DNA of 64,000 nucleotides from Tolypothrix tenuis PCC 7101 (GTDB taxonomy: Bacteria; Cyanobacteriota; Cyanobacteriia; Cyanobacteriales; Nostocaceae): contig NZ_AP018248.1 in the NCBI RefSeq assembly GCF_002368295.1, positions 7,333,323 through 7,397,322 on the forward strand, written 5' to 3'. The position numbers and the translations under genes are program-made. How positions within the stretch are numbered: the stretch's first letter is position 1; every line of letters starts with the position of its first letter. The notes under the pieces were generated by a model. The model was not told the origin of the DNA and did not search any database. It was given only the letters and a program-made list of their open reading frames with translations. Shown here one piece after another: positions 35,027-45,446 of this stretch.

Positions 35027-38000
35027 TTATACTTCTGGTTTAGGAATTGTGAAATAAAAAATACTCCCTTCACCTAAAACACTTTCTGCCCAAATTGTGC
35101 CACCATGTTGTTGTACAATACCACGACAAATAGCTAATCCTAAACCTGTGCCACCTTTTTGGCGGGAATCGCTGGCATCAACTTGTTGAAAGCGGCCAAA
35201 AATAGTGTCTAACATATCATGAGGTATGCCTCGACCTTGGTCTTGAACTTTAAATACAGTGCGATCGCTCAAATCTTCGACACTCAGCGTGACTGTACTA
35301 TTAGCTGGGGAAAATTTGATGGCATTGCCAATTAAGTTCAGCAGGGTTTGCATAATGCGATCGGGGTCTACGCATATCTGAATAGAGGTTAGCCACATCT
35401 CTAATGCCACATTATTAGCTGTAGCTAAAGGCTGTAAAGCTTCTACAGATTGGCGTATCAGTGTAGCAGCATCACACCGCTGCTTAACAAGAGAAAATTT
35501 GTTAGATTCTAAATGTTCTAAATCTAAAATATCATTTACTAAACGTACTAAACGTTCCGTATCGCTGTAAGCAATATCTAACATTTGTTGAGCAGTTGCT
35601 GGTTGCGTTTGCAATACTCCCGAAGAGAGCAAACCTAAAGCACCGCGAATAGATGCTAAAGGTGTTCGCAATTCATGGCTCACAATTGAGATAAATTCAT
35701 TTTTCATTTTCTCAATTGCTCGACTTTCAGTAATATCTTCGATTGTGCCAACATACCCTATAATTTCATGAGGAGAAGAGATAATGGGGACAATAGTGAT
35801 GCGTAAAAAGCGCAATGTAGAATCAGAGCGAATGTAACGTACCTCTGTACAAAACTCCTGACTTGCTGTTGCTAACTCCTGCCACTGTGACCAGAATACT
35901 GCTAAATCTTCTGGATGAATATACTGTAACCAGTGGTCACCAAATGATTCTTCTAAACTTAATCCGCAAATTGCTTGAAAGCGGGGATTTGTATAGATAT
36001 TTGTGCCCAGAGTATCGCTTCTAAAAATACCCACAGGTGCAGAATCGCTGAGAGTCCGAAATAAAGTTTCGCTTTGCCGCATGGCTTCTTCAGCTAGTTT
36101 CAGACTGCTAACATCAATGCTGACACCAATAACCACCCAAGTATCAGTTTCTTCTTGGCGAACAGAAGAATAAGTGGTGGAAATCCAGCGAACAACACCA
36201 TCTTTGTGACGGAATCTATACTCTATAGAGTTAGTACCTTCAGCAATACTTCGCTGAAACCGAGCATACATAACTTGTTTTCGGTCTTCTGGAAGTACCC
36301 GTGAAATCCACAGCTTTTTATCTGCTAAAATTTCTGCAGGAGAATAACCAAAAATTATTTCGCTAGCAGCAGACTGATATTCATATTCCCATTCTTGATT
36401 AGCAGAGATCCGAAAGCTAAATATAGAAGCACTAGCTGTAGAGAGAATATTTTGCAATCGTTTTTCCGAAGCTTGCAGTGCTAGTTCTAAGCGTTTGCGA
36501 TCGCTAATATCAATGCTTACTCCCGTGACAATCCAACAATCAGCCGCTTCGTCTCGATGGGAGGAGTAAGTTGCAGAAATCCACCGCAGAGACCCATCTT
36601 TGTGATGAAACCGATACTCAATAGTACTAGTGCGTTCCCGCAATATTTCCTCAAACAGTGGATATAAAACTTGTTCTCTATCTTCTGCAAATACCTGTGA
36701 CATCCACATCTGTTTGTCAGATACAATTTCTGCCGGAGTATAGCCAAACAAAGCTTCACTACCTATAGACTGATATTCATATTCCCAGTCGTAATTTGCA
36801 AAGACACGAAAACTGACAATGGAAGCGTTTGCTGTAGTGAGAATATTATTTAATCGGCTCTCGGAAGCTTGCAGCGCTAGTTCTAAAAGTTTGCGATCGC
36901 TAATATTGGTGCTGCTACCAACGATCCGATATACACATGAATTTTCGTCAACTAAAGGAGTTAAACTAGTGATCCACCAAGTATCTTGTCCGGAGATTGG
37001 TAAACATTCCTCATAGGTAACAGTCTCTCTGGCAGCCACACAGGCTTGATAATGCTGGCGCACTAATAATGCAACTTCTGGTGGTAGTAACTTATCTAAA
37101 GTTTTGCCTTGGATGTCTGAAGCACTAATCCCTGTTAACCGTTCATAGGCTGGGTTGATATCCACAAAGCGAATTTCACCATCTGCCAAAACATCCACTA
37201 CAAAAATACATTGTTCAACACCGTTATAAATACTGCTTAAAAATTCTTCCTTTTTCTGTAAGCTTTGTTGTGCTAAGAAACTTTCTGTAATATCTTGAGC
37301 GGTTCCATAAAGCCGAATTACTTGCCCATCAGTATTAAAATCGGCGTGTCCTGTGCCTTCAATGTAGCGGATAGAGCCATCAGGACGGGGATTGCGTTTT
37401 AGTATGAGCTTATATGATTCACCAGTGGTAATTGTGGTTTCAACGGCTTTGTGTAACCTTTCTGCATCTTGTGGCTGATAAATTTGCAGGTTTTCATCAT
37501 AGCTAGGTTCTAGTAGTGCTGGATCTCGGTTTAAAATATGGAAAAGCTCTTCCGTCCAAGTAATTTTTTGTGTAGCTAAATCATATTCCCAGTTGCCGAT
37601 TTGAGCTACCCGTTGAGCTTCTGTAAGTAGAGCCGTACTTTTACGTAGTCTTTCTTCTATTAATTTCTGTTCGGTAATATCTAGTCGAATACCATCCCAA
37701 CAAATCCGCCCATCATCTAAACGCCGAGGGGTTGAGCAGAGACGTATCCAACGAATATCTTTCTGCGGGGTATATTCTCGCACCTGAACATCAAAGACTG
37801 ACATTGTTTGGGCAGATTCCTCTTGTTTCTGGCTGACGTAAAGCTGATACTCTGGTAGCAAGTTGTTATAAAGTAAGCTGGAATCTGCTAAAACGGCTGT
37901 GGGATGGAATCCATTTGTAGTTTCCACACCAGCACTAATATAGTAGAAGCGATAACTACCATCCCTTTCGCGGATGATTTGGTAAATATAACTATGGGGA

Positions 38001-39247
38001 ATGTTATCTCCAATAGCTCTTAAAAAAGATTCCCGTTCATGTAAAGCTTGTTCGGCGCGTTTGCGATTGCTCACATCACGGTGAATTCCCGCCATCCGTA
38101 AAGCTTGAGCATTTTTATCTCGACTCACAACTTTGCCATAGTTAGCAATCCATTTCCACCCTTCCGATTTAGTTCGCATTCGATATTCAAAAGTGTAGGG
38201 AATGGAACTATCCATCAGGTGAGATTGTAATACATCCATTACCCAAGGACGGTCTTCTGGATGTAGCAATTGCTCCCAAGTAGTGACATCACCAGCTAGT
38301 TCATCAGCGGCATAGCCCAGCATTTCACACCAAAGAGGGCTGAGATAAAGATATCCTGTAATAATGTTCCAATCCCAAACCCCTTCTCCAGATGCTTCTA
38401 AGGCTAGCTGCAAGCGTTCTTCACTGGTGCGTAAGGCTTCTTCGGTTTGTTTGCGCTGAGTGATATCTGTTTTAACACTCATTACCTGCCAGCATTGGCT
38501 ACTTTCATCCCACTCAGAACTAAAAGTATCGCAAATCCAGCAAATTGAGCCATCTTTGTGGCTGAAGGGATACTCGATGGTAAAAATTTCCTCACTCGTA
38601 ATTGCATCTTGTATGTGATGCAAAATTACATCCTTGTCGTCTGGTAATAGCCTAGAAGCCCAAAGGTGAGGATCTGCTAAGAATTCATCAGGAGAATATC
38701 CTAAAATGCTTTGACAGCTAGGAGAGATATATTCACAGCGGAATTCTGGCGCGGATAGTAGCCGAATTCTACTAATAATTGTTCTCGTGCTGCTCAGAAT
38801 GACATCAAGCTGAGTTTGGTAATTTGGTTGAGTTTGTGCAACTTGTTCACGATGCTCAATTTCTTGAAGCAATGCTGCTTGCATATTCGCAAGTGCGATC
38901 GCACCTACTAATTTTCCCTCTTTGTCTAAAACTGGTAGGTAGGAAATCTGCTGCTGTTTCAGCAGTTGCAATATCTTAAATACATTGCCTAACTCAGATT
39001 CCTGAATAGTAATGACGTTTGCAGTCATCACATCTGATAAAGTCGCCACACTCAAATTCACACCAGATGCGATCGCCTTGATTAAATCTCCTTGAGTAAA
39101 AATTCCCAGCAGCTGGTTTTGCTCCACAACCAAGACATAGCTACTGTTTTCTTGGTTCATAACTTGAACTGCCAACTCAACTGATGTATTCAGCGCTAGC
39201 GTTAGCGGACACTTTTGCAGAAATTGAGTTTGGGAGAGTGGCTGCAT
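35027..39247 (-). CDS. Sensor histidine kinase with CBS pair and eight PAS domains
   Basis: The 1406-residue protein has two N-terminal CBS motifs (about 1-130: QVMNQENSSYVLVVEQNQLLGIFT and QQISYLPVLDKEGKLVGAI). A chain of about eight PAS/PAC modules follows (about 150-1150), then HisKA with IVSHELRTPLASIRG and a complete HATPase (NLIGNAIKFSP, DQGRGIP, GTGLGLAI). No membrane helix is evident, so it should be cytoplasmic. The sixth and seventh PAS modules are near-duplicates (both begin RL.NIL.TA.ASI.SFR and end near WI..TYSS). Such architecture suggests integration of several signals, perhaps nucleotides at CBS. It converges on the REC paralogues. Confidence 0.94.
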   Translation of the reverse strand: MQPLSQTQFLQKCPLTLALNTSVELAVQVMNQENSSYVLVVEQNQLLGIFTQGDLIKAIASGVNLSVATLSDVMTANVITIQESELGNVFKILQLLKQQQISYLPVLDKEGKLVGAIALANMQAALLQEIEHREQVAQTQPNYQTQLDVILSSTRTIISRIRLLSAPEFRCEYISPSCQSILGYSPDEFLADPHLWASRLLPDDKDVILHHIQDAITSEEIFTIEYPFSHKDGSICWICDTFSSEWDESSQCWQVMSVKTDITQRKQTEEALRTSEERLQLALEASGEGVWDWNIITGYLYLSPLWCEMLGYAADELAGDVTTWEQLLHPEDRPWVMDVLQSHLMDSSIPYTFEYRMRTKSEGWKWIANYGKVVSRDKNAQALRMAGIHRDVSNRKRAEQALHERESFLRAIGDNIPHSYIYQIIRERDGSYRFYYISAGVETTNGFHPTAVLADSSLLYNNLLPEYQLYVSQKQEESAQTMSVFDVQVREYTPQKDIRWIRLCSTPRRLDDGRICWDGIRLDITEQKLIEERLRKSTALLTEAQRVAQIGNWEYDLATQKITWTEELFHILNRDPALLEPSYDENLQIYQPQDAERLHKAVETTITTGESYKLILKRNPRPDGSIRYIEGTGHADFNTDGQVIRLYGTAQDITESFLAQQSLQKKEEFLSSIYNGVEQCIFVVDVLADGEIRFVDINPAYERLTGISASDIQGKTLDKLLPPEVALLVRQHYQACVAARETVTYEECLPISGQDTWWITSLTPLVDENSCVYRIVGSSTNISDRKLLELALQASESRLNNILTTANASIVSFRVFANYDWEYEYQSIGSEALFGYTPAEIVSDKQMWMSQVFAEDREQVLYPLFEEILRERTSTIEYRFHHKDGSLRWISATYSSHRDEAADCWIVTGVSIDISDRKRLELALQASEKRLQNILSTASASIFSFRISANQEWEYEYQSAASEIIFGYSPAEILADKKLWISRVLPEDRKQVMYARFQRSIAEGTNSIEYRFRHKDGVVRWISTTYSSVRQEETDTWVVIGVSIDVSSLKLAEEAMRQSETLFRTLSDSAPVGIFRSDTLGTNIYTNPRFQAICGLSLEESFGDHWLQYIHPEDLAVFWSQWQELATASQEFCTEVRYIRSDSTLRFLRITIVPIISSPHEIIGYVGTIEDITESRAIEKMKNEFISIVSHELRTPLASIRGALGLLSSGVLQTQPATAQQMLDIAYSDTERLVRLVNDILDLEHLESNKFSLVKQRCDAATLIRQSVEALQPLATANNVALEMWLTSIQICVDPDRIMQTLLNLIGNAIKFSPANSTVTLSVEDLSDRTVFKVQDQGRGIPHDMLDTIFGRFQQVDASDSRQKGGTGLGLAICRGIVQQHGGTIWAESVLGEGSIFYFTIPKPEV

Positions 39248-40130
39248 AAACTTGAGATGACAATTTATCTTACCTATGTCTTATTACAGATAACTGCGAT
39301 CGCACAACAGCTCAAGACTAGGCTAGATATTTCTCTACTTTACTCGCAATTTCTGGTTTTTGGCTTGCTTAATAGCTTCTTATAGGTACCGCTACACTCA
39401 TGATTAATCAACAAGTGAATCCTATTGCTGAGTTGTGGAATTGCTCAAATCACCCGTAAACAAATTTTCTGCGGCTTTTGCTCAAGAAGTTTGAAATATA
39501 AGTATATCCTATAGCTTCTATAAGCTTTTTTTGTTCTTAATATTTAGCAACATGAACCTTTGCTATAAGCTGCAAATTGTTGATGTTTGTAAATGCTGTA
39601 TCTTATGTAACAAAAAAATATGTATCTTTTTAAGAGTATAAGAAAATACAATGTATTTATTTTGGTATATTCTCTGAGGGAAAACACTAAAGTAATAAAA
39701 TTATTGATTAATCAGACTTTTGGCAGCTAAAATCAAATATTTATATATAGTTAACAAGCGTTTAATACATATTTAAGTCCGTATTAAAACTGAAGCAAAA
39801 TAGCTAAAAATGATGCGCTGACAATAAAGTATTAGCCGTCAAAAAGTTTTAATAACCTATATACATCCTACTGTATGCTCTTGTAGCAAAAATTTTTTAG
39901 AAATTCCTCTATCCTCAGCATTAGATATAAATATACCAATGCAAAGATAAAAAGATTAAATATAAATACGGTGCCGAAAAGCATATTTCCCGTAGTAGAT
40001 GCATAAAAAGAATTGACCTATTAAATTAAAATCAAGTTTAATCAAAAGTTATCAAATCTTTTCAGTAAAAGTGCTAGGCGCAATCTTGGATCTGCCTGCA
40101 ACTTTTTAACAATCAGCACAACAACAAACT
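39248..40130. other. Long AT-rich intergenic region, 883 bp
   Basis: Lies between the divergent kinase and glycosyltransferase genes. It is strongly AT-rich, with no frame of coding appearance and no strong hairpin. It is unusually long for this window and may contain long leaders or an unrecognised small RNA. I could not define one by eye. Confidence 0.45.
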
Positions 40131-41468
40131 ATGAACGCTACCACGGAACAACGCATCGCTTTAATTTCAGTCCACGGAGACCCCGCGATTGAAATAGGGA
40201 AGGAAGAAGCCGGCGGTCAGAATGTTTACGTCCGCAACGTAGGTGAAGCACTAGCGCGGCTAGGATGGCAGGTTGATATGTTTACCCGCCAAGTGAGTGC
40301 GGAGCAAGAGACAATTGTGCAGCACAGTCCCAACTGTCGCACCATTCGCTTTCAAGCTGGGCCTTTAGAGTTTGTGCCAAGAGATAATCTTTTTGTTTAT
40401 TTACCAGAATTTATTGAAAAGTTCCGCCAATTCCAGCAAGAAAACGGTATTACCTATCATTTAGTTCATACCAACTACTGGCTTTCTAGCTGGGTGGGAA
40501 TGCAAATAAAGAAAATCCAAGGAAGCAAACAGGTTCATACATACCACTCTTTAGGAGCAGTCAAATACAACACCATAGACAATATTCCAGCAATTGCTAG
40601 TAAACGATTAGCAGTAGAAAAAGAAGTATTAGAGACAGCAGAAACAATTGTGGCGACGAGTCCCCAAGAAAAGCAACATATGCGATCGCTCGTTTCCACC
40701 AAAGGTAATATTGATATCATTCCCTGCGGTACAGATATTCGGCAATTTGGCTCTATAGATAGAGAAGCAGCGCGAGCTAAGTTAGGAATTGCACCAGATG
40801 CGAAAGTAGTATTGTACGTTGGACGGTTTGACCCTCGTAAAGGTATAGAAACCGTAGTTCGTGCCGTTGGAGCCTCGAAATTGCGTGGTTCGGAAAATCT
40901 TCAATTGATTATTGGTGGTGGTAGCACCCCAGGTAACAGCGACGGGATAGAACGCGATCGCATTGAAGGCATTATCAATGAACTGGGTATGAACGACATG
41001 ACCACCCTACCCGGTCGCCTCTGTCAAACTGTCCTACCTACTTACTACGCTGCGGCTGATGTTTGCGTTGTTCCTAGCCACTACGAACCCTTTGGACTCG
41101 TAGCAATTGAAGCTATGGCTAGCGGTACACCAGTCATCGCCAGCGATGTGGGAGGATTACAATTTACTGTAGTTTCCGAAAAAACTGGGATATTAGCGCC
41201 ACCCCGAGACGTACCAGCCTTTACAGATGCGATTGACCGCATTCTGATGAATCCCGAATGGCGAGAACAGTTAGGGAAAGCTGCTAGGGAACGTGTCATC
41301 AGCAAGTTTAGTTGGGATGGTGTTGCATCTCAGTTGAGTGAACTGTACACCCAGCTGTTAGAACTGCCTGTAGTTCCAGACTTAGTACCAGCTTTAGTGT
41401 CTAGTTTGGAAAAATCTGTCGCGCAACCTGCGGCGCAAGTTAGTAAAGAACCAGCTTTGCAAAGATAA
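40131..41468 (+). CDS. GT4-family glycosyltransferase (sucrose-phosphate-synthase-like)
   Basis: The 445 residues show the GT-B fold of family 4. The N-terminal part has EEAGGQNVYVRNVGEALARLGW and a His-rich LVHTNYW...HTYHSLG segment. The C-terminal part has VVLYVGRFDPRKG and the EPFGLVAIEAMASGTPVIAS motif with the usual EX7E. These motifs are close to those of cyanobacterial sucrose-phosphate synthase-type enzymes (GGQNVYV...), which use nucleotide sugars. A C-terminal phosphatase domain is absent. The acceptor cannot be named from sequence; other GT4 enzymes look alike. No glycan gene neighbours were seen. Confidence 0.87.
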   Translation: MNATTEQRIALISVHGDPAIEIGKEEAGGQNVYVRNVGEALARLGWQVDMFTRQVSAEQETIVQHSPNCRTIRFQAGPLEFVPRDNLFVYLPEFIEKFRQFQQENGITYHLVHTNYWLSSWVGMQIKKIQGSKQVHTYHSLGAVKYNTIDNIPAIASKRLAVEKEVLETAETIVATSPQEKQHMRSLVSTKGNIDIIPCGTDIRQFGSIDREAARAKLGIAPDAKVVLYVGRFDPRKGIETVVRAVGASKLRGSENLQLIIGGGSTPGNSDGIERDRIEGIINELGMNDMTTLPGRLCQTVLPTYYAAADVCVVPSHYEPFGLVAIEAMASGTPVIASDVGGLQFTVVSEKTGILAPPRDVPAFTDAIDRILMNPEWREQLGKAARERVISKFSWDGVASQLSELYTQLLELPVVPDLVPALVSSLEKSVAQPAAQVSKEPALQR

Positions 41469-41499
41469 GCAGCAAGGGTCAAAGGTCAAGGGTCAAAGG

Positions 41500-41531
41500 T
41501 TGTAGAGACGCGATTAATCGCGTCTCTACAA
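41500..41531. repeat. Perfect 32-bp palindrome (dispersed repeat)
   Basis: TTGTAGAGACGCGATT joins directly to its complement AATCGCGTCTCTACAA. A related palindrome occurs at 52953-52972. It sits inside a tract of GGGTCAA/AAGGGTT heptamers between the glycosyltransferase and the NFACT gene, and could act as a terminator. Confidence 0.8.
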
Positions 41532-41631
41532 GGGTTAAGGGTATGGACTTTGGACTTTTGACTCTTGACTATTGGCATTTAAGACTATACTTAGCATCGA
41601 TAGTATGAACGCCAATGGCTAACTAATTGTT

Positions 41632-43368
41632 GTGCAACCAGTTGATTTTAGTACCCTCACCGCTGCTTGTAGCGAACTTCGCACTTACTGGTTACCATCC
41701 AGAACAGAGCAGGTTTTCCAGCGCGATCGCTATACTATTTCTATTGCCTTGCGTACCCTCAAACAGCGGGGTTGGCTAGAAATTTCTTGGCATCCCCAAG
41801 CTGCACGCATCTGCATTGGTAATCCGCCGCCACGAGTGCCAGATACTTTTACTTTTAGCCAACAACTTATACACCAATTGGGTGGTTTGGCATTAGTAGG
41901 TATTGAAGCGATCGCACCTTGGGAGCGTGTTATCGATTTCCAATTTGCTCGTCGTCCCCAAGAAAGCGCATTATATCACGTTTACGTGGAAATTATGGGG
42001 AAATACAGCAATGTCATCCTCACCGATGCTAACAATTTAATTATCACTGCCGCCCATCAAGTTAGTCAGCAACAATCTAGCGTCCGTCCTATCCAAACCG
42101 GACAAACTTATGAAACTCCGCCGAAACTCACTGGCCCAGTTCCTAGTGTGAGTGAATCTGCACAACGTTGGCAAGAACGAGTGAGTTTAGTACCAGGAGC
42201 TATTAAGCGTCAGTTGCTCAAAAGTTATAGTGGTTTAAGTGCATCGCTGGTAGAATCAATGGTGCGATCGGCAAATATACAACCAGAAACAACCACCGAT
42301 AGCCTCACGCCAGAAGATTGGCAAAGATTGTTTCAACAATGGCAAGTATGGCTAGAAGCATTACAAGCCGAGAAGTTTCAGCCTGCTTGGATGGATGATG
42401 GATACACCGTCATGGGTTGGGGTGGAGTAACACCAGCAAAAGATACACAAGAACTACTCAACCGTTACTATACCGACCAACTCAACGAACAAGTATTTGC
42501 TCAACTCCGCCATCAGTTGAGCCAAAAATTAAATAATATCTTGGCTAAATTAAGGCTAAAAGCCAACACCTTTGCAGAACGCTTGCAACAATCAGATAGA
42601 GCCGATGAATATCGCCACAAAGCCGATTTGTTGATGGCTAACTTACACAATTGGGAAGCAGGGATGAAAGAAATTACCCTTCCTGATTTTGAAACTAACT
42701 TACCAATAGCGATCGCTCTGCAACCAGATAAAAATGCGGTGCAAAATGCTCAAAACCTTTACAAACAGCACCAAAAGCTGAAACGCGCACGTGCTGCAGT
42801 AGAACCACTACTTGCAGAAGTGAACACAGAAATAGAATACTTAGAGCAAGTAGAAGCTGCGATCGCTCAGATAGAAAAATATCAAACACCTGAAGATTTA
42901 CAAGCGCTCGAAGAAATCCGCGATGAGCTAATTGGACAACGATATTTAGAAGATCCAGAATACCGCAACCGTACTACCAATGAAGATAGTAGCAGCAACT
43001 TTCATCGCTATCGGACTCCCAGCGGCTTTGAAGTCTTAATTGGTCGCAACAATCGCCAGAATGACCAATTAACTTTTCGGGTAGCTGGAGATTATGACTT
43101 GTGGTTCCACGCACAAGAAATTCCTGGTAGTCATGTCTTACTGCGCTTAGAACCAGGTGCAGTTCCCGAAGAAGCCGATTTGAAATTTACTGCAAACCTC
43201 GCTTCTTACTATAGCCGCGCTCGCCAAAGTGACCAAGTGCCCGTAGTATACACTCAGCCAAAGTATGTCTACAAACCCAAAGGAGCGAAACCGGGAATTG
43301 CTATTTACAAGCAAGAGCGTATTCTGTGGGGACAACCACAATTAATAGTAAAAGGTCAAACTTTGTAA
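41632..43368 (+). CDS. rqcH: RqcH/NFACT-family ribosome quality-control protein
   Basis: From a GTG start, 578 residues show the NFACT layout: NFACT-N (about 1-220: DFSTLTAACSELRTYWL, ISWHPQAARICIGNPPPRVP, VYVEIMGKYSNVILTD), a central coiled coil (about 290-440) and the NFACT-R domain (about 455-560: FEVLIGRNNRQND, DLWFHAQEIPGSHVLLR). In other bacteria RqcH adds alanine tails to stalled peptides on the large ribosomal subunit. This is the homologue, formerly called fibronectin-binding protein. A hairpin and the PEP-CTERM gene follow at some distance. Confidence 0.93.
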   Translation: MQPVDFSTLTAACSELRTYWLPSRTEQVFQRDRYTISIALRTLKQRGWLEISWHPQAARICIGNPPPRVPDTFTFSQQLIHQLGGLALVGIEAIAPWERVIDFQFARRPQESALYHVYVEIMGKYSNVILTDANNLIITAAHQVSQQQSSVRPIQTGQTYETPPKLTGPVPSVSESAQRWQERVSLVPGAIKRQLLKSYSGLSASLVESMVRSANIQPETTTDSLTPEDWQRLFQQWQVWLEALQAEKFQPAWMDDGYTVMGWGGVTPAKDTQELLNRYYTDQLNEQVFAQLRHQLSQKLNNILAKLRLKANTFAERLQQSDRADEYRHKADLLMANLHNWEAGMKEITLPDFETNLPIAIALQPDKNAVQNAQNLYKQHQKLKRARAAVEPLLAEVNTEIEYLEQVEAAIAQIEKYQTPEDLQALEEIRDELIGQRYLEDPEYRNRTTNEDSSSNFHRYRTPSGFEVLIGRNNRQNDQLTFRVAGDYDLWFHAQEIPGSHVLLRLEPGAVPEEADLKFTANLASYYSRARQSDQVPVVYTQPKYVYKPKGAKPGIAIYKQERILWGQPQLIVKGQTL

Positions 43369-44190
43369 CTTTTGACTATTGAGTCATCTGTCTTTCGATA
43401 GAGATATCGAATTCTTCTCAAAGATAGAGGTCATCAAACCTTAACAGTATCTTTTTTTGGTAAATTTTTCTGAAAAAACTGTGTTGACTGCTACAATATT
43501 GTTAAGAAAAGTTGCCCGTTGCATTTTGGGAACGCGCAACAGGGTTTTAACTCTAATGAGAAGACAACGCGGAAAATATTTTTTAGACCAGCTGTGGGAG
43601 GCTGGTCATTTTTTTTAAGTAGATAAAGTATCTAATTAGTGATTTTAATGGCAGTGTTCTAAGTATTTTAGAGAAGGTCTTTCTAAAGCTGATATTTCAT
43701 TCAGAAATAATTCAAACTATTGACCAAGTATAAATTTATGCCTAGCTTTAAAAATAATGTGACAGATGAATAGCAGCACAATAATGTAGTGCTTTGAGAA
43801 ATAATTTATTTGTAGCAGAAACTATTTGAATTAGTATTATATAGGACAAATTTTTCAGTAATTACCCTCTTTTTTACTGAGTAGTACTGTAAAATCCAGT
43901 AGAGAATTTTAACTATCTTTTCTCCTAGAGGTTAAGCTTAATTAAATTTACGGTCAAATATTTGATAGTAGCTAAATATTGATACTAAACTCTAACAAAA
44001 CAGCTATATAAATACCGAAAAAATACTGAAAATTAGCCTTCTGAAACCCTTTATTTTCAAGCGCTTCATCCCATCTTTAGGCTAAGTAACTGAGATATAA
44101 ATTTAGGTAAAAATTGTGTTAATCTAACTACTCAGATTCCTACTTGATATGCCACGCTAGGCTTATGCAAGCAACTACGGGAATCAATCA
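43369..44190. other. Intergenic region with probable small RNA or leader
   Basis: The 822 bp hold a strong terminator at 43585-43616 located 220 bp after the NFACT stop codon. Just upstream (about 43480-43580) another hairpin can form (TTGCCCGTTGC...GCAACAGGG). This region may encode a small RNA. The remaining 570 bp before the PEP-CTERM gene are AT-rich and empty to my reading. Confidence 0.45.
43585..43616 (+). terminator. Rho-independent terminator
   Basis: GACCAGC (43585-43591) and GCTGGTC (43600-43606) enclose an 8-nt loop and are followed by an A and nine T. It is well formed and distant from the NFACT stop, so it may end a separate short transcript. Confidence 0.85.
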
Positions 44191-44916
44191 ATGTCTACTC
44201 TACAAAAGCTATCATTAGCCTTGGTTGGAACAGCAGCAATGTTGATGAGTGCTAATCCAGCTAGTGCTGTTAGTCTAATAAAAGGAGGCTCTGAGGTTGT
44301 AGCTGGACAAGGTCAAAAGACTAATATTCAGGGCGCTATCACTATCGATTTTAATGACGGTATAGCACCTACTTCTGGACTTGTTACTTACTCCGGAGCC
44401 AATGGAATTAGTAATGGAATTGTACAAGGCAGTGTAAGTGGTCAGTATGCTACACCTTTTGAAGACACCAGCAAGTATCTGACGATTTCTCCGACAGGTG
44501 ACAAAGTTAATGGTAGCAATTTTCAAGGAAATGCTGGTGATGTAACTATTAAATTTGCTCAAGCTCTTGATTACTTTGGCTTCTACTGGGGGTCAATAGA
44601 CGACTACAACTTTGTAGATGTATATAGTCAAGGTGCTTTGGTCAAAACATTTAGTGGTAAAGATGTTCCAGGTGCTCCAGCCAATGGCGCACAGACTACC
44701 CTTACAAACAATGTTTACGTTAATTTGTTAGCTGATACCAGTAAAGGAGAAACTTTTGACAAGCTTGTTTTGAGATCAACAGGTCGTGCATTTGAAACTG
44801 ATAACCATAGCTACAGAGTAGCTACTGTTCCTGAACCTAGTTCAATGTTAGGCTTGCTAGCTTTTGGTGCTTTAAGTGCTGGATCTTTAGTTAAACGCAA
44901 ATCCAAGATAGCTTAA
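44191..44916 (+). CDS. PEP-CTERM sorting-signal protein
   Basis: The 241-residue protein has an N-terminal signal peptide (MSTLQKLSLALVGTAAMLMS, cleaved near ASA-V), a beta-rich extracellular region with low sequence identity to known folds, and a C-terminal PEP-CTERM tail: VPEPSSMLGLLAFGALSAGS followed by basic KRKSK. PEP-CTERM proteins are recognised by an exosortase and are exported to the cell surface or matrix. No exosortase gene is in the window. A terminator follows at 45069. Confidence 0.93.
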   Translation: MSTLQKLSLALVGTAAMLMSANPASAVSLIKGGSEVVAGQGQKTNIQGAITIDFNDGIAPTSGLVTYSGANGISNGIVQGSVSGQYATPFEDTSKYLTISPTGDKVNGSNFQGNAGDVTIKFAQALDYFGFYWGSIDDYNFVDVYSQGALVKTFSGKDVPGAPANGAQTTLTNNVYVNLLADTSKGETFDKLVLRSTGRAFETDNHSYRVATVPEPSSMLGLLAFGALSAGSLVKRKSKIA

Positions 44917-45068
44917 AAGCTTTTGTACATATAGTTTTCAACGCTTCAAAAACCTTGCTTTAATATCGAAACATTATTTTCCTGCATTGAGTGCAATCAG
45001 TAAGAAAAGACGTTCAGTGAGACATTTGTTCAGGTAGAAGACAAACAACGGTGTAGATAAACGCTCCA

Positions 45069-45094
45069 ATCCGGCAGAAATGCTGGATTTTTTA
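45069..45094 (+). terminator. Terminator after the PEP-CTERM gene
   Basis: ATCCGGCA and TGCTGGAT (one G-T pair) enclose GAAA, followed by T6. It lies about 150 bp after the stop codon. Confidence 0.8.
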
Positions 45095-45160
45095 CTTTAT
45101 CTGGGTGTCTTCACATCCCCTGTGTTATTGATGAGGCGAAAGCTTGTAGTCACAAAATTA

Positions 45161-45293
45161 TACTAATTCAAATAATGTTTGCGATACATCAACATATCTT
45201 ATACCATTTCTCTAAATTCAGGCTACAGATAATTCTCCCCCTGCTCCCTGCCCCCCTGCTGCCTATGTGTAGCGATATTTTGGAGAATTGGTA
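45161..45293 (+). mobile_element. Element B, copy 2 (133 bp)
   Basis: The ends read TACTAATTC...GTTTGCGA and the complement TACCAATTC...ATCGCTACA, flanked by TTA on both sides (45158-45160 and 45294-45296). The outer parts match element B at 50971, while the interior (CCCCCTGCTCCCTGCC-type sequence) differs. It carries no gene. Confidence 0.75.
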
Positions 45294-45446
45294 TTAGAGG
45301 GCACGGGGTGAGACACCCATCCCACAAGAGTTTTTTTCATGCACTATTTTAGTCTTGCCAGTCCACTACGGCGACTAATAATTGTGCCTTATGGAAAAAT
45401 CATTATTAAAATCTTAACCATAAGGCATATATCCAAGGTGCAAAAG

